DNA of 64,000 nucleotides. It comes from Rhizobium brockwellii (lineage in GTDB: Bacteria; Pseudomonadota; Alphaproteobacteria; Rhizobiales; Rhizobiaceae). Below the pieces are notes generated by a model that made no database searches, had not been told where the DNA came from, and worked only from the letters and a program-made list of their open reading frames with translations. The stretch lies in assembly GCF_000769405.2 (NCBI RefSeq), contig NZ_CP053439.1:4701001-4765000 (forward strand). Direction: 5' to 3'. Positions 16,613-27,209 of the stretch are shown here, one piece after another. The stretch's first letter is position 1, and each line of letters begins with the position of its first letter. The translations under genes and the position numbers were made by a program.

Positions 16613-16728
16613 TAGAGCATGATGCCGAAAAGTGTGAGCGGTTTTCGGGCGACATCATGCTCTAACTGTTTAATTAAGAACAGGATTCAGATTTTGGGCC
16701 GAACCGGCCTAAAGCCTCGATCCTGTTC
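16613..16728. repeat. Composite two-palindrome repeat, copy 1
   Basis: The first palindrome has arms TAGAGCATGATG (16613-16624) and CATCATGCTCTA (16653-16664); the second has GAACAGGAT (16678-16686) and ATCCTGTTC (16720-16728). The same two palindromes in the same order and spacing occur at 26397-26510. Size and bipartite structure resemble the rhizobial mosaic elements called RIME. Confidence 0.85.
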
Positions 16729-16793
16729 TGGCGTCTTGCGCGCCGCCCTCCGCCATGGTCTCTTCCCGTGATCGGCCATACCAGGAAGAGCCC

Positions 16794-17531
16794 ATGCGCG
16801 TCGCAGTCATCGAAAACATGCGGAATACTGGCCTCGGCGCGCTTGCCGCAGCCCTCGACGAGGCGGGCGCGGAGATCGAATGGTTTCGGGTGTGGCAGGA
16901 CGGTATCCTGCCGAAGGATATTTCCGGCCATGACGCGCTGGTCGTTCTCGGCGGCGAGCAGAGCGCGCTGGATGACGAAACCCACCCCTATCTGCCGGAG
17001 CTCGTCCGGCTCGCACGCCGCTTCGGTGATGCCGGCAAGGCGGTGCTCGGCATCTGCCTCGGCAGCCAGATCCTCGCCCGCGCCTATGGCGCCGACAATC
17101 ATTTAGGGATCGCCCGCGAATTCGGCTGGCACGGGATCGGCGTCACCGCCGAGGGCCGGGCCGATCCGCTGCTGTCGGCGCTTGGCGGCGAATTCACCAT
17201 CTTCGAATGGCATGCCGACACGTTTTCCCTGCCTGAGGGCGCGGTGCGTCTCGCCTCGAGCCCCGTTGCCGAGAACCAGGCCTTCCGCATCGGCCGCGCC
17301 GTCTATGGCACCCAGTTCCATTTCGAGGCCAATGCAGCGGTCGTCGCGCAATGGAAGGCCGAATTTCCCGATACGATCGCGCGCATTGCGCCGGGCTGGC
17401 TGGAGAACCATGCCGAACTGGCGGCAAGACATGGAGGAGCAGCCGATGCCGCAGGCCTTGCCATTGCGCGTGCCTGGGTCAGCCTGATCGAGAGGGAAGA
17501 GGTCGAGTTGCTGTCGCAGGCCTCGGCGTGA
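16794..17531 (+). CDS. Class I glutamine amidotransferase-like protein
   Basis: This 245-residue protein has a GATase1 fold with nucleophile Cys88 (GICLGSQ) and the paired His176 and Glu178 (GTQFHFE). It would hydrolyse glutamine or a gamma-glutamyl compound; stand-alone members of this family include GMP-synthase-like and gamma-glutamyl hydrolase-type enzymes, and the true substrate is not evident. The start at 16794 is preceded by AGGAAGAG; the extension to 16755 is not needed. The acetyltransferase gene starts 12 bases after its stop and is probably in the same operon. A palindromic repeat lies directly upstream. Confidence 0.88.
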   Translation: MRVAVIENMRNTGLGALAAALDEAGAEIEWFRVWQDGILPKDISGHDALVVLGGEQSALDDETHPYLPELVRLARRFGDAGKAVLGICLGSQILARAYGADNHLGIAREFGWHGIGVTAEGRADPLLSALGGEFTIFEWHADTFSLPEGAVRLASSPVAENQAFRIGRAVYGTQFHFEANAAVVAQWKAEFPDTIARIAPGWLENHAELAARHGGAADAAGLAIARAWVSLIEREEVELLSQASA

Positions 17532-17542
17532 GGGGCGATGCG

Positions 17543-18091
17543 ATGCCGGCCAGCGAACGCGAAAAGATGGCGGCAGGCGAATGGTATTGCTGCCTCGATG
17601 ACGAGCTCGATCTCTTGCGCCGGCAGGCGCGCTTAGCCGTCCACGCGCACAATACGCTGCCGCCGGACGAGCGCGGCGCCATGGCACCTGCCCTGAGGGC
17701 ACTCTTTGCGCAAGCAGCACTCAATGTCTTCATCGAGGCGCCGTTTCACTGCTCCTACGGCATCAATATCACTCTCGGCGAACGCGTCTATTTCAATGCC
17801 GGCTGCACCATTCTCGATTCCGGCCGCGTGACGATCGGCGATCGCAGCATGTTCGGCCCCGGCGTGCAGATTTATTGCGCCGAGCATCACAAGGAGCCGG
17901 CGCTTCGCAGCACGGGCATCGAGATCGCCAGGCCTGTCACCATCGGCAGCGATGTCTGGATCGGCGGCAGCGCTATCATCCTCGGCGGCATCACCATCGG
18001 CGACGGTGCGATTGTCGGGGCCGGTTCGGTGGTGACCAGGGATGTGCCGGCCGGCGCAACCGTGGTCGGCAATCCGGCCCGCATCCGCTAG
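17543..18091 (+). CDS. Maltose/galactoside O-acetyltransferase-like (hexapeptide repeat) protein
   Basis: This 182-residue protein resembles Maa/LacA/NodL sugar O-acetyltransferases. The N-terminal Mac segment begins [19 protein letters not shown]; the left-handed beta helix follows with [34 protein letters not shown] (catalytic His in this region) and [33 protein letters not shown] repeats. The usual acceptor is a sugar; there is no nod context, so NodL is not claimed. GAGGGG precedes the start at 17543. Its stop codon TAG is formed by the first bases of a palindromic repeat. Confidence 0.92.
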   Translation: MPASEREKMAAGEWYCCLDDELDLLRRQARLAVHAHNTLPPDERGAMAPALRALFAQAALNVFIEAPFHCSYGINITLGERVYFNAGCTILDSGRVTIGDRSMFGPGVQIYCAEHHKEPALRSTGIEIARPVTIGSDVWIGGSAIILGGITIGDGAIVGAGSVVTRDVPAGATVVGNPARIR

Positions 18092-18192
18092 GAGCAATTC
18101 CAGCAAAAGTGCGTAGCGGTTTTGCGTCCGGAATTGCGTGAAAACAAAGAGATAGAGCATTTCCGTAATTCGGAGAAAACGGAAATGCTCTA
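18089..18192. repeat. About 104-bp rhizobial repeat, second copy (TAGAGCAATTCC type)
   Basis: This copy runs from TAGGAGCAATTCC to GCTCTA and aligns over its whole length with 4067-4169. Its first three bases are the TAG stop codon of the acetyltransferase gene. Confidence 0.85.
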
Positions 18193-18275
18193 ACGCCGGC
18201 AACGCCGCCCACTCCGCACTGACCTCGACAGCGAGGAAAGCTCCGCTAGATCAGAAGGCAAAACGGGAGGGAAGT

Positions 18276-18728
18276 ATGAGCGAACTGAATTTACCAATGG
18301 AGGGCGGCTGCCGTTGCGGCCGGGTGCGATTGAAGATCAGCGCCCCGCCGCTGCTCACCATGGCCTGCCATTGCACGGGGTGCCAGAAGATGACATCAAG
18401 CGCCTATTCGCTGAGTGCGGCCATCCCGAGCGAAGGCTTCGAGGTGACGCAAGGCGAGCCGGTCATCGGCGGTCTGCATGGCGTCACGAAGCATTATTTC
18501 TGCCCGCATTGCATGAGCTGGATGTTCACTCGGCCGGAAGGCATGGACTGGTTCGTCAATCTGCGCGCGACCATGCTCGACGACCCGAGCTGGTTCACGC
18601 CCTTCATCGAGACATGGACGAGCGAGAAACTGTCATTTGCCGAGACAGGTGCGGTATACAGCTACGAGGCGCTGCCTGAGATGGACGCCTATGAGGGGCT
18701 GGTGAAGGAGTATATGGGCAGGGGATGA
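18276..18728 (+). CDS. GFA-family zinc protein (glutathione-dependent formaldehyde-activating-like)
   Basis: This 150-residue protein has the zinc-binding cysteines of the GFA/CENP-V family: CRCGRV near residue 12, CHCTGCQK near 32, and CPHC near 73. Related proteins include the enzyme that helps condense formaldehyde with glutathione, but the family is broad and many members have other or unknown roles. GGGAGGGAAG upstream supports the start. It stands alone and converges on the CcdA-like gene. Confidence 0.9.
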   Translation: MSELNLPMEGGCRCGRVRLKISAPPLLTMACHCTGCQKMTSSAYSLSAAIPSEGFEVTQGEPVIGGLHGVTKHYFCPHCMSWMFTRPEGMDWFVNLRATMLDDPSWFTPFIETWTSEKLSFAETGAVYSYEALPEMDAYEGLVKEYMGRG

Positions 18729-18729
18729 G

Positions 18730-18969
18730 TCAAAACTGCCTGTATTTCGCAAATGGCAAGCCATGCTTTGCGACATACTCATTTTGCTCCGCGATCGCCT
18801 CGGCGTTTTCAATTCGCCAAAGTCTTTCGCGTTCTTCGCGAGGCAGCGTTTCATCGTCGCTTGTTTTTTGATCGAAGGTCGGAGCTTTGCAGCCCCTTTC
18901 GATCTTGGAATGAGTGTTTGCACCCATCACCGATCCCGGTTTGCCAGTCGTTCGGCTTTCATCGTTCAT
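18730..18969 (-). CDS. CcdA-like antitoxin C-terminal module, no CcdB partner seen
   Basis: The last 35 residues (RERLWRIENAEAIAEQ then NEYVAKHGLPFAKYRQF) match the toxin-binding C terminus of CcdA antitoxins. The first 40 residues show no ribbon-helix-helix DNA-binding motif, so the usual N-terminal domain is missing or replaced. The start at 18969 has GAGGGG nine bases upstream. The downstream gene on the other strand is a GFA protein, not a CcdB toxin, and no CcdB-like frame is visible nearby. It may be a decayed toxin-antitoxin remnant, or a stand-alone neutraliser of a CcdB encoded elsewhere. Confidence 0.6.
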   Translation of the reverse strand: MNDESRTTGKPGSVMGANTHSKIERGCKAPTFDQKTSDDETLPREERERLWRIENAEAIAEQNEYVAKHGLPFAKYRQF

Positions 18970-19020
18970 CGCAGAATCCCCTCGGAGATAACTGTTGACG
19001 GAGCCTAACCACGTCTCTTT

Positions 19021-19098
19021 CGTCATGCTCGGGCCTGTCCCGAGCATCTGCAGCCGTTTGATATGTAGCAGATCCTCGGCACAAGGCCGAGGATGACG
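19021..19098. repeat. Intergenic palindromic repeat related to 54-145
   Basis: Ends CGTCAT (19021) and ATGACG (19098) are inverted, with internal GCTCGGG/CCCGAGC and CCTCGG/CCGAGG pairs. It resembles the element at 54-145 in ends and general plan but differs in the middle. It lies between the CcdA-like gene and lepA; no gene is seen in 18970-19176. Confidence 0.65.
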
Positions 19099-19176
19099 GC
19101 GAACAAAGAGCGAGACTTGTCAATAAGCAAGGGAGAGACCTATGTCCTCCCCGTCAAAAGAAGCTCTGCGGTGGTG

Positions 19177-21009
<1,833 letters not shown>

Positions 21010-21085
21010 ATAGCAGCGCCGCCCCCTGCCGCAAAGCGGTAATTATCCTGCTGTTTACGCTATTTCGTCCTGTGCCGGGCGCCTA

Positions 21086-21784
21086 TCAGACCGGCCACGT
21101 CTCCAGCCGCCAGGCCGAATCCCAGAACATCCATTCATATTGCGAGGCGCGCACGAAGACATCGGTCATCTGCGCCCGCTCCACTGGCGATGCGGCGCGG
21201 GCGGCGATGTCGGTCAGCGCGATCACTTCGCGGGCGCCGGCGGCAAATTGGGGATCGCCATAGGTGTTGATCCAGGCCTGGAAGGCATTGCCTTCGATAA
21301 CAGGCCGGTTCTTGATCGCTTCGCCGACATGCCAGTAGATCCAGAAGCAGGGAAGGATGGAGGACAGCGCCACCGCGTAGGAGCTGTGATAGGCGGTGGC
21401 AAGCAGGAAGTTCGTATAGGCAAAGCCGGCAGGCGAGGGCTCGGCTGACGTAACATCGGCGGAACTGATGCCGAACTGTGTGAGGAAGCCGGCATGCAGG
21501 CCCTGCTCGACGGTGATCGCCTTCTGCGCCGAACCGAGGAAGCGCAGGACCTGCGCATTGTCGGGTGCCTTGGCCGCGACGATCGCCAGGCATCGCGCAT
21601 AATGCTTCAGATAAAGCGCATCCTGCAGGATGTAATGTTGGAAAACCTCGGGCGGCAAGGTGCCGTCCGAAAGCCGTTGCAGCAGCGGCAAAGCCTCGAT
21701 TTCAGCCATGATCGGCGCGATCCTTTCCCAGGCGGCAGCCGTGAAGCTTCCCGTCAGTTCCGTGCTCTGCGTGCTGGCGTCCAT
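21086..21784 (-). CDS. tenA: TenA-family protein (thiaminase II-like)
   Basis: TenA enzymes hydrolyse aminopyrimidine products of thiamine breakdown for salvage. This 232-residue all-helical protein keeps the likely catalytic Cys146 (LPCFWIYWHVG), the family start FQHYILQDALYLKHYARCLA and the C-terminal Glu in YEWMFWDSAW. GAGGAG precedes the ATG at 21784 (a GTG one codon earlier is possible). It is divergent from a cupin regulator gene. No other thiamine gene or TPP riboswitch is seen in the 150-base gap. Confidence 0.92.
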   Translation of the reverse strand: MDASTQSTELTGSFTAAAWERIAPIMAEIEALPLLQRLSDGTLPPEVFQHYILQDALYLKHYARCLAIVAAKAPDNAQVLRFLGSAQKAITVEQGLHAGFLTQFGISSADVTSAEPSPAGFAYTNFLLATAYHSSYAVALSSILPCFWIYWHVGEAIKNRPVIEGNAFQAWINTYGDPQFAAGAREVIALTDIAARAASPVERAQMTDVFVRASQYEWMFWDSAWRLETWPV

Positions 21785-21934
21785 CACTCTCTCCTCGGAT
21801 TACGCCGCCATATATGGACGGCGCAGCGGCGAAAGCAAGGCGCGTTTGGCCGCTTTTCGTAGGTACTTGATTCCATCATCAGATAATGTATTTCTCCTAT
21901 AGTAGAATCATTGGATTGGAAAATTGGACGGGAA

Positions 21935-22498
21935 ATGGAACCGGAACTCGAACAGGCAATCGGCATCCGCGTCCGCAAGCTGCGGCTGGAAAAGGGTCTG
22001 ACATTGGATGATCTTGCCGCGGCTTCCGGCGTCAGCCGAGCGATGATCTCGCGCATCGAGCGGGCGGAGGCGAGCCCGACCGCCTCGCTGCTGGCAAGGA
22101 TCTGCGCAGCCCTCGGCCTGTCGCTCTCGGCCTTCTTCGCGGACGAGGGACAGGCTTCGCCGCTCGCCCGCCGGCAGGATCAGCAGGTCTGGCGCGATCC
22201 GGAGACCGGTTATCTCAGACGGTCTGTTTCACCGCCGGGCACGGCATCCGATATCGATATCGTCGAGGTCGAATTTCCCTCTGGCGCCCGCGTCAGCTTC
22301 CCCCCGCATGCGGCATCCCATGGGATGACACAGCACATCTGGCTGTTCGACGGCGAGCTGGAGATGACGGCGGGTGAGACGGTCCACCGGCTGCGCCCCG
22401 GCGATTGCCTCTTCATGCCTGTTGGAGAGGGTCACGTCTTCCACAATCCCGGCAATGCACCGGCACGCTATTGCGTCGTGCTCGATCGCGGCGGCTGA
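21935..22498 (+). CDS. XRE-family regulator with C-terminal cupin domain
   Basis: This 187-residue protein has a helix-turn-helix (residues 8-62, with GLTLDDLAAASGVSRAMISRIE) and a C-terminal cupin (residues about 105-185, with HAASHGMTQHIWLFDGELE and PVGEGHVFHNPG) that probably binds a small ligand. The start at 21935 is chosen over the TTG at 21911 because it is an ATG with GGGA upstream, though close. It precedes a GNAT gene by 27 bases and is probably cotranscribed with it. It may control tenA, which is divergent, or itself. Confidence 0.9.
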   Translation: MEPELEQAIGIRVRKLRLEKGLTLDDLAAASGVSRAMISRIERAEASPTASLLARICAALGLSLSAFFADEGQASPLARRQDQQVWRDPETGYLRRSVSPPGTASDIDIVEVEFPSGARVSFPPHAASHGMTQHIWLFDGELEMTAGETVHRLRPGDCLFMPVGEGHVFHNPGNAPARYCVVLDRGG

Positions 22499-22525
22499 TA
22501 ACAGCTTTCATTTCAGGAGAACAGC

Positions 22526-23044
22526 ATGCCTGCCATTCGTACCCTTTCCGCCGAGGAGGCTCGCGCCGCCATTCCGGCCCTTTCGGAGGTGCTTGTCGAT
22601 TGCGTCGCGGGCGGCGCCTCCGTCGGCTTCATGCAGCCCTATGGGCCTGAAGATGCCGAGCCCTACTGGCGCGATGTCGCCGATGCGGTCGCCACCGGCG
22701 CCAATCTGCTGCTGGTCGCCGAACTCGACGGCAGGATCGTCGGCACGGTGCAGGTGGGGGCCGCGCAGATGCCGAACCAGCCGCATCGCGGCGATCTGAA
22801 GAAGCTGCTGGTGCATCGCTCCGCCCGCGGCAAGGGGCTCGCCCGGCTGCTGATGGATGCCGCCGAACGTGAGGCGGCAAGCCGCGGCAAGACCCTGCTC
22901 GTGCTCGACACGGCAACCGGCAGCGATGCCGAGGCGATCTATCCGCGCCTGGGCTGGCAGCGCGTCGGCGTCATTCCGGATTATGCCCTGTGGCCGCAAG
23001 GCGGCTTCTGCGCCACCACGCTGTTCTACAAGCGGCTCGCCTGA
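22526..23044 (+). CDS. GNAT-family N-acetyltransferase
   Basis: This 172-residue protein has the acetyl-CoA binding motif of the GNAT fold (KKLLVHRSARGKGLARLLMDAA), preceded by VAELDGRIVGTVQVG. It should transfer an acetyl group to an amine; the substrate is unknown. CAGGAGAACAGC upstream supports the start, and the 27-base gap to the XRE-cupin gene suggests one operon, as is common for regulator/GNAT pairs. It converges on the HAD gene with 15 bases between. Confidence 0.92.
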   Translation: MPAIRTLSAEEARAAIPALSEVLVDCVAGGASVGFMQPYGPEDAEPYWRDVADAVATGANLLLVAELDGRIVGTVQVGAAQMPNQPHRGDLKKLLVHRSARGKGLARLLMDAAEREAASRGKTLLVLDTATGSDAEAIYPRLGWQRVGVIPDYALWPQGGFCATTLFYKRLA

Positions 23045-23059
23045 TTGCGCCGGCCCCGC

Positions 23060-23671
23060 TCAAGCCGGCCTGGCGAAGACAGGAAGCGCGCCGATGAGCT
23101 TCGTGCCCGCCGTCCATTGCGCGGCATTCCAGCCGAACTGCCGCGCCGCTTCGATATTTTCGGCCATATCGTCGATGAAGGCGATTTCGCCGGGCAGCAC
23201 GCCGGCGCGCTCGGTCGCCAGCCGGAAGAAGTCGGGGGAAGGCTTTCTGTGTCCGAGTGCGGCGGAATAGATGATGTCGTCGAAATGTGCGTTAAGGCCG
23301 ATCTGCTCCATCAGGTAGCGCGCCCGCCTATGCTCCTGGTTGGTCGCCAGCAAGAGAGTGATGCCGCTTTGCCTGAGAGCGGCGAGCTCTTCGAGCAGAT
23401 TGTGGTCGAGGCGGGAATCGTTTTCGAACCAGTAGTCGATCAGTGTTTCGGCGCTGAGATGGGGCGCGATCTTTGCGAGAACGTCGGCGAGCCTCGGCTC
23501 CAGCGCCTCGCGGCCGATGATGATATCGCCCCAGTGGGTCTGGAAGAATTCCCGCTGAAGCAGGTCGACACGCAGGCCGAGGTCGCGCTCGAGGTAGGTG
23601 AAGAGAGGCAGGCCGTCGGCGGGACGACCATGAATGAGCACGCCGTCGACATCGACCATCAGCACTTTCAT
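23060..23671 (-). CDS. HAD-superfamily hydrolase
   Basis: This 203-residue protein has the four HAD motifs: nucleophile in DVDGVLIHG (Asp7, with Asp9), TNQ in motif II, Lys in LGHRKPSP (motif III) and FIDDMAEN (motif IV). A four-helix cap lies between motifs I and II. It is probably a small-molecule phosphatase or a haloacid-type hydrolase; the substrate is not evident. It converges on the GNAT gene and is divergent from the deacetylase-like gene, with 133 bases between. Confidence 0.9.
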   Translation of the reverse strand: MKVLMVDVDGVLIHGRPADGLPLFTYLERDLGLRVDLLQREFFQTHWGDIIIGREALEPRLADVLAKIAPHLSAETLIDYWFENDSRLDHNLLEELAALRQSGITLLLATNQEHRRARYLMEQIGLNAHFDDIIYSAALGHRKPSPDFFRLATERAGVLPGEIAFIDDMAENIEAARQFGWNAAQWTAGTKLIGALPVFARPA

Positions 23672-23804
23672 GCGGAAAATTTCCTCGTTCTCAAAACACC
23701 GGCGAAGGTGGCGTCATCCGCCTGGACGTTCAAGACGGCGCGCCACTTTTTTGTCGCGGCCGAGCCGTGTAAATCTCCATTGTCAATCAAGGGCAGGATC
23801 TGAA

Positions 23805-24830
23805 ATGCGTGTCATCTATTCCGAAGACCACAAGCTGCGCGATGCCAGGACGGAGCTGCACGCCGGCCAGTTGGTGACGCCCTTCGAGGCGCCGTTTCGC
23901 GCCGAATGGATCCTGGCGGCGGTCAAGGAGGCGGGCTTTACCGACGTGGTGGCGCCCGATGCGCACGGGTTGGAAACGGCTCGAAAAGTCCATGATCCCG
24001 CCTATCTGGATTTTCTTGCCAGCGTCTGGGACCGTTGGGTAGCGGCCGGTTTCACCGGCGAGGCGATCGCCAATTCCTTCGCCGTTCGCCGCACCAGCCA
24101 GCGTGTGCCCGACAATATCGTCGGCGCGATCGGCCACTACGCCAATGCTGCCGATACCTCTATCACCAAGGGCTCCTACGAGGCGGCGATCGCCTCCATG
24201 CGCTGCGCGATCACAGGCGCCGACTGGCTGAATGCCGGCAATCGCTTCGCCTTCGCGCTCTGCCGCCCGCCCGGCCACCATGCCGGCATCGATCTCTTCG
24301 GCGGCTATTGCTTCATCAACAATTCGGGCGTCGCCGCGCAGCGGCTGCTAGATCATGGTGCGGGGAAAGTCGCGGTCCTGGATGTCGATTTCCACCATGG
24401 CAACGGCACGCAGGATCTCTTCTATCACAGAGGCGATGTCTTCACCGCCTCGCTGCATGGCGATCCCATGCACGCCTTTCCCTATTTCCTCGGCCATGCC
24501 GACGAGGAAGGCGAGGGGGAGGGCGTAGGTGCCAACCGCAACTATCCGATGCAGCCTGGCACGCCTTGGAATGTCTGGTCTTCGGCCCTTGCCGATGCGC
24601 TCACCCGCATCAAGGCCTTCGGCGCCGAGGCGATCGTCGTGGCGCTCGGCGTCGACACTTTCGAGCGCGACCCGATCTCCTTCTTCGGCCTCACCTCCGA
24701 CGATTTCACCCGCATGGGCGCGATGATCGCTTCCGCCGGCTTGCCGGTGCTCGCCTGCATGGAGGGCGGGTACGGCGTGCCGGAGATCGGCCTTAACGTC
24801 GCCAACGTCCTCAAGGGTCTGGAAGCCTGA
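23805..24830 (+). CDS. Histone deacetylase-family / acetylpolyamine amidohydrolase-like protein
   Basis: This 341-residue protein has the zinc deacetylase signature: RPPGHHAG (catalytic His pair), VLDVDFHHGNGTQ (metal-binding Asp and His), and a later Asp in GVDTFERDP. Bacterial members often deacetylate acetylpolyamines or other small amides rather than histones. The start at 23805 is preceded by GGGCAGGA; the longer frame upstream has no support. recX starts nine bases after the stop, so the two share a transcript. Confidence 0.93.
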   Translation: MRVIYSEDHKLRDARTELHAGQLVTPFEAPFRAEWILAAVKEAGFTDVVAPDAHGLETARKVHDPAYLDFLASVWDRWVAAGFTGEAIANSFAVRRTSQRVPDNIVGAIGHYANAADTSITKGSYEAAIASMRCAITGADWLNAGNRFAFALCRPPGHHAGIDLFGGYCFINNSGVAAQRLLDHGAGKVAVLDVDFHHGNGTQDLFYHRGDVFTASLHGDPMHAFPYFLGHADEEGEGEGVGANRNYPMQPGTPWNVWSSALADALTRIKAFGAEAIVVALGVDTFERDPISFFGLTSDDFTRMGAMIASAGLPVLACMEGGYGVPEIGLNVANVLKGLEA

Positions 24831-24839
24831 TCGCCGCCG

Positions 24840-25415
24840 ATGACCGACGAGACCGTTCCATCCGATATCCCGACATCACGCATGCTGAGCTGGGCGCGCA
24901 ATTCCGCTATCTATCGCCTGGAGCGGCGGATGATGACGGAAAAGCAACTCTTTGACGCCATCACCCGCAAGGCGAAGGAGAAATTCGAGGATATCAGCGC
25001 GGCACAACTGAAGGCCGTTGCCGATTTCGCGGTCAAATTTGCCTATGACAACAAGGTGCTCGACGACAGCGCCTATGCGGAGATCAGCACGCGTTCGGCC
25101 GTGCGCGGCGGTAAATCGAAGCGCGCGATCGCCCAGAAGCTTGCCGCCAAGGGCGTCTCCAGCGACAAGGTCGAGGCGGCACTTGAGGAGGCTGACGATC
25201 TCTATGCCGCAGCGATCTTCGCCCGCAAGCGCGCCTTCGGCCCCTTCCGCCGGGTCGAGCTCGACGAAAAGCGAAAGGCCAAAGAGCTGTCGGCTTTCGC
25301 CCGCAATGGCTTCAGCTTCGATATCGGCAGGAAGATCTTCGACATGAGCTTCGAAGACGCCGAAGAGGTCATCCTTGCTGGCCGATCTTTGACGCCTCAG
25401 CATCAGCGCTCTTGA
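24840..25415 (+). CDS. recX: RecX-family regulator of RecA
   Basis: RecX binds RecA filaments and limits recombination. The 191-residue protein has the three-helix repeats of the family: LERRMMTEKQLFDAITRKAK, FAVKFAYDNKVLDDSAYAE, and RGGKSKRAIAQKLAAKGV. Length suits alphaproteobacterial RecX. It lies nine bases after the deacetylase-like gene rather than beside recA, which is the usual rhizobial situation. The C-terminal part is more variable. Confidence 0.9.
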   Translation: MTDETVPSDIPTSRMLSWARNSAIYRLERRMMTEKQLFDAITRKAKEKFEDISAAQLKAVADFAVKFAYDNKVLDDSAYAEISTRSAVRGGKSKRAIAQKLAAKGVSSDKVEAALEEADDLYAAAIFARKRAFGPFRRVELDEKRKAKELSAFARNGFSFDIGRKIFDMSFEDAEEVILAGRSLTPQHQRS

Positions 25416-25487
25416 TCCCGGCATGAAAAGTTTGAATTTGGCTCTCCCCCGTCTTCGGCCTAAAACCGCGCCAGGATCGGGGGCCAC

Positions 25488-26399
25488 ATGGACATCAAGA
25501 ATATCGAGACCGGGACGGATGGCGCAGCCTTGATTGCGCAGCCGGGCGTATCGCCGACTTCTGGCGGTTTGGCGGCCGGTGTCGCCATGTGCCTGATGTC
25601 GATGTCGTCGATCCAGTTCGGCGCGGCACTGTCTTCGTCAGCCATTGCGACCTATGGCGTTGCCGGCGCCACCTGGCTGCGGCTTGCTTTCGCGGCGATC
25701 ATCCTTGCCGTCGTCGTCAGGCCTTCGGTGCTGCGTTATAGCGGCGCCCAATGGCGGGCGACATTGCTGCTCGGCACGACGACGGCTGCCATGACGCTCT
25801 GCTTCTTCGCGGCGATCCAGCGGCTGCCGCTCGGTCTGGCGATCGCCATCGATTTTCTTGGGCCGCTCTCGGTTGCCGTCTTCGGCTATGGCCTGACCTG
25901 GCGGCTCACCTGGCCGTTGATCGCTGCGGCCGGCATTCTCTTCCTCGCCCATGATGGCGAAGGCTGGGTCGGCAATCCCTCAGGCGTCCTCTTCGCCCTC
26001 GGCTCGGCTGTGGGATGGGCGGTCTATATTCTGCTGACGAAGAAGGTCGGCGCCGCCTTCAAGGGGCTGGAAGGTCTCTCGATGTCACTGCTCGTTGCCG
26101 GCCTCGTCGCAACTCCTTTCGGTCTTGCCGAGACAGGGGGCGCTTTCACGCTGAAGGGACTGGTCGAGGTTCTCGGCCTTGCCATTCTTGTGCCGCTCTT
26201 GCCCTATGCGCTGGAGATGGTGGCGCTGCGGCGCATGCCGTCGGCATCATTCGGCATCCTGATGAGCCTCGAACCGGCGCTCGGCGCGCTCGCCGGCTTT
26301 CTGATCCTGGCCCAGCCGATGACCGCGCTGCAGATGCTGGGTACGGCGCTCGTGGTGGCGGCCAGCGCCGGCGCCACCGCCTCGGCGGCGAAGACCTAG
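25488..26399 (+). CDS. EamA-family exporter (RhtA-like)
   Basis: This 303-residue inner-membrane protein has ten predicted helices in two EamA repeats. The pattern MSMSSIQFGAALSSSAI and CFFAAIQRLPLGLAIAIDFLGPL resembles RhtA, an exporter of threonine and homoserine. The substrate here is inferred only from that resemblance. The reading frame ends in a TAG contributed by the first bases of the composite repeat at 26397. Confidence 0.9.
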   Translation: MDIKNIETGTDGAALIAQPGVSPTSGGLAAGVAMCLMSMSSIQFGAALSSSAIATYGVAGATWLRLAFAAIILAVVVRPSVLRYSGAQWRATLLLGTTTAAMTLCFFAAIQRLPLGLAIAIDFLGPLSVAVFGYGLTWRLTWPLIAAAGILFLAHDGEGWVGNPSGVLFALGSAVGWAVYILLTKKVGAAFKGLEGLSMSLLVAGLVATPFGLAETGGAFTLKGLVEVLGLAILVPLLPYALEMVALRRMPSASFGILMSLEPALGALAGFLILAQPMTALQMLGTALVVAASAGATASAAKT

Positions 26400-26510
26400 A
26401 GCATGATGCCGAAAAGTGTGCGCGGTTTTCGGACGACATCATGCTCTAACTATATAAATGTAGAACAGGATTCAGATTTTAGGCCGACCCGGCCTAAAAT
26501 CATCCTGTTC
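26397..26510. repeat. Composite two-palindrome repeat, copy 2
   Basis: Palindrome one has TAGAGCATGATG (26397-26408) and CATCATGCTCTA (26437-26448); palindrome two has GAACAGGAT (26463-26471) and ATCCTGTTC (26502-26510), with GGCCG/CGGCC inside. It matches 16613-16728. The first TAG is the stop codon of the EamA gene. Confidence 0.85.
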
Positions 26511-26557
26511 TAGAAAAGTGTCAGCGTTTTCGAAGAACGCCGCCTCTATAAGATAGA

Positions 26558-27025
26558 TCAGGCGGGTTTGCGTGCGGGATCGTCGAGCGCCGGATTGTAG
26601 AACAGCGACAGCACCAGGCTCTTGGCGATCCGTTCCGCCGTCGCCATGAACCAGGCCTTGGCCTCCGGCGACGGGGCGATGTCGTCGAGCGTTGCGGCAA
26701 ACAGCGACAGCCACTTCGGAAAGAGATCAGTCGTCAGATTCTGGACACTGGTATGCGCCTGCACCGGCTTGCCGCCATAGGCGCCGCTGCGGAAGGCGAC
26801 GGCCGACCAGAAGCTCTTCATCTTCGCCATATGCTCCGGCCAGCGGCCGGACAGCTTGGCGTCGAACACCGGGCCGAGATCGGGATGCGTTAGCACGCGC
26901 CCGTAGAAGGTCTCGACCAGCCTGTCGATGAAGGCCGCGTCGACGCCCATCTCTCGCATCTCGGCCTCCGCCCTTTCGCGGATCGCCGCGATATGGGCAG
27001 GGCGGCCCTGAATCTCATTGTCCAT
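26558..27025 (-). CDS. Group III truncated haemoglobin
   Basis: This 155-residue protein fits the group III truncated globins. The B-helix motif FYGRVLTHPDLGPVF (with Tyr at B10), the tryptophan/histidine stretch WPEHMAKMKSFWSAV and the later His in AHTSVQNL are as in that group. It binds haem and probably oxygen or nitric oxide. The start at 27025 is preceded by CCGGGG; the frame to 27151 has no support. It is divergent from mbfA; both relate to iron, and the gap carries an Irr-type box close to mbfA. Confidence 0.9.
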   Translation of the reverse strand: MDNEIQGRPAHIAAIRERAEAEMREMGVDAAFIDRLVETFYGRVLTHPDLGPVFDAKLSGRWPEHMAKMKSFWSAVAFRSGAYGGKPVQAHTSVQNLTTDLFPKWLSLFAATLDDIAPSPEAKAWFMATAERIAKSLVLSLFYNPALDDPARKPA

Positions 27026-27178
27026 TCCAAAACCCCGGCGCCGCGTGGTGCGGCGCCCTCTCATATAGGTATTTATGGCAGCGCGCCAAAGTCGTCCGTG
27101 CCGCTTGCGGCAATCTGTCAGCGCTGTAGCACTTTGAATTGCCTCACGCACTTGACCGTAATCGCCGCGTTCTTTAGA

Positions 27179-27195
27179 TTTAGAATAATTCTAAA
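27179..27195 (+). promoter_or_regulatory. Irr-type iron control element (ICE) upstream of mbfA
   Basis: TTTAGAATAATTCTAAA is a perfect 8+1+8 palindrome and matches the ICE sequence bound by Irr in rhizobia. It ends 14 bases before the mbfA ATG at 27210. In Bradyrhizobium and Agrobacterium, mbfA is known to be repressed by Irr at an ICE under low iron. Confidence 0.88.
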
Positions 27196-27209
27196 AAATG
27201 GAGAAGATC

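Noticed and set aside
17543..18091. nodL (nodulation O-acetyltransferase)
   Set aside because: Sequence fits the general maltose/galactoside acetyltransferase group, and there are no nod genes or nod boxes in the window.
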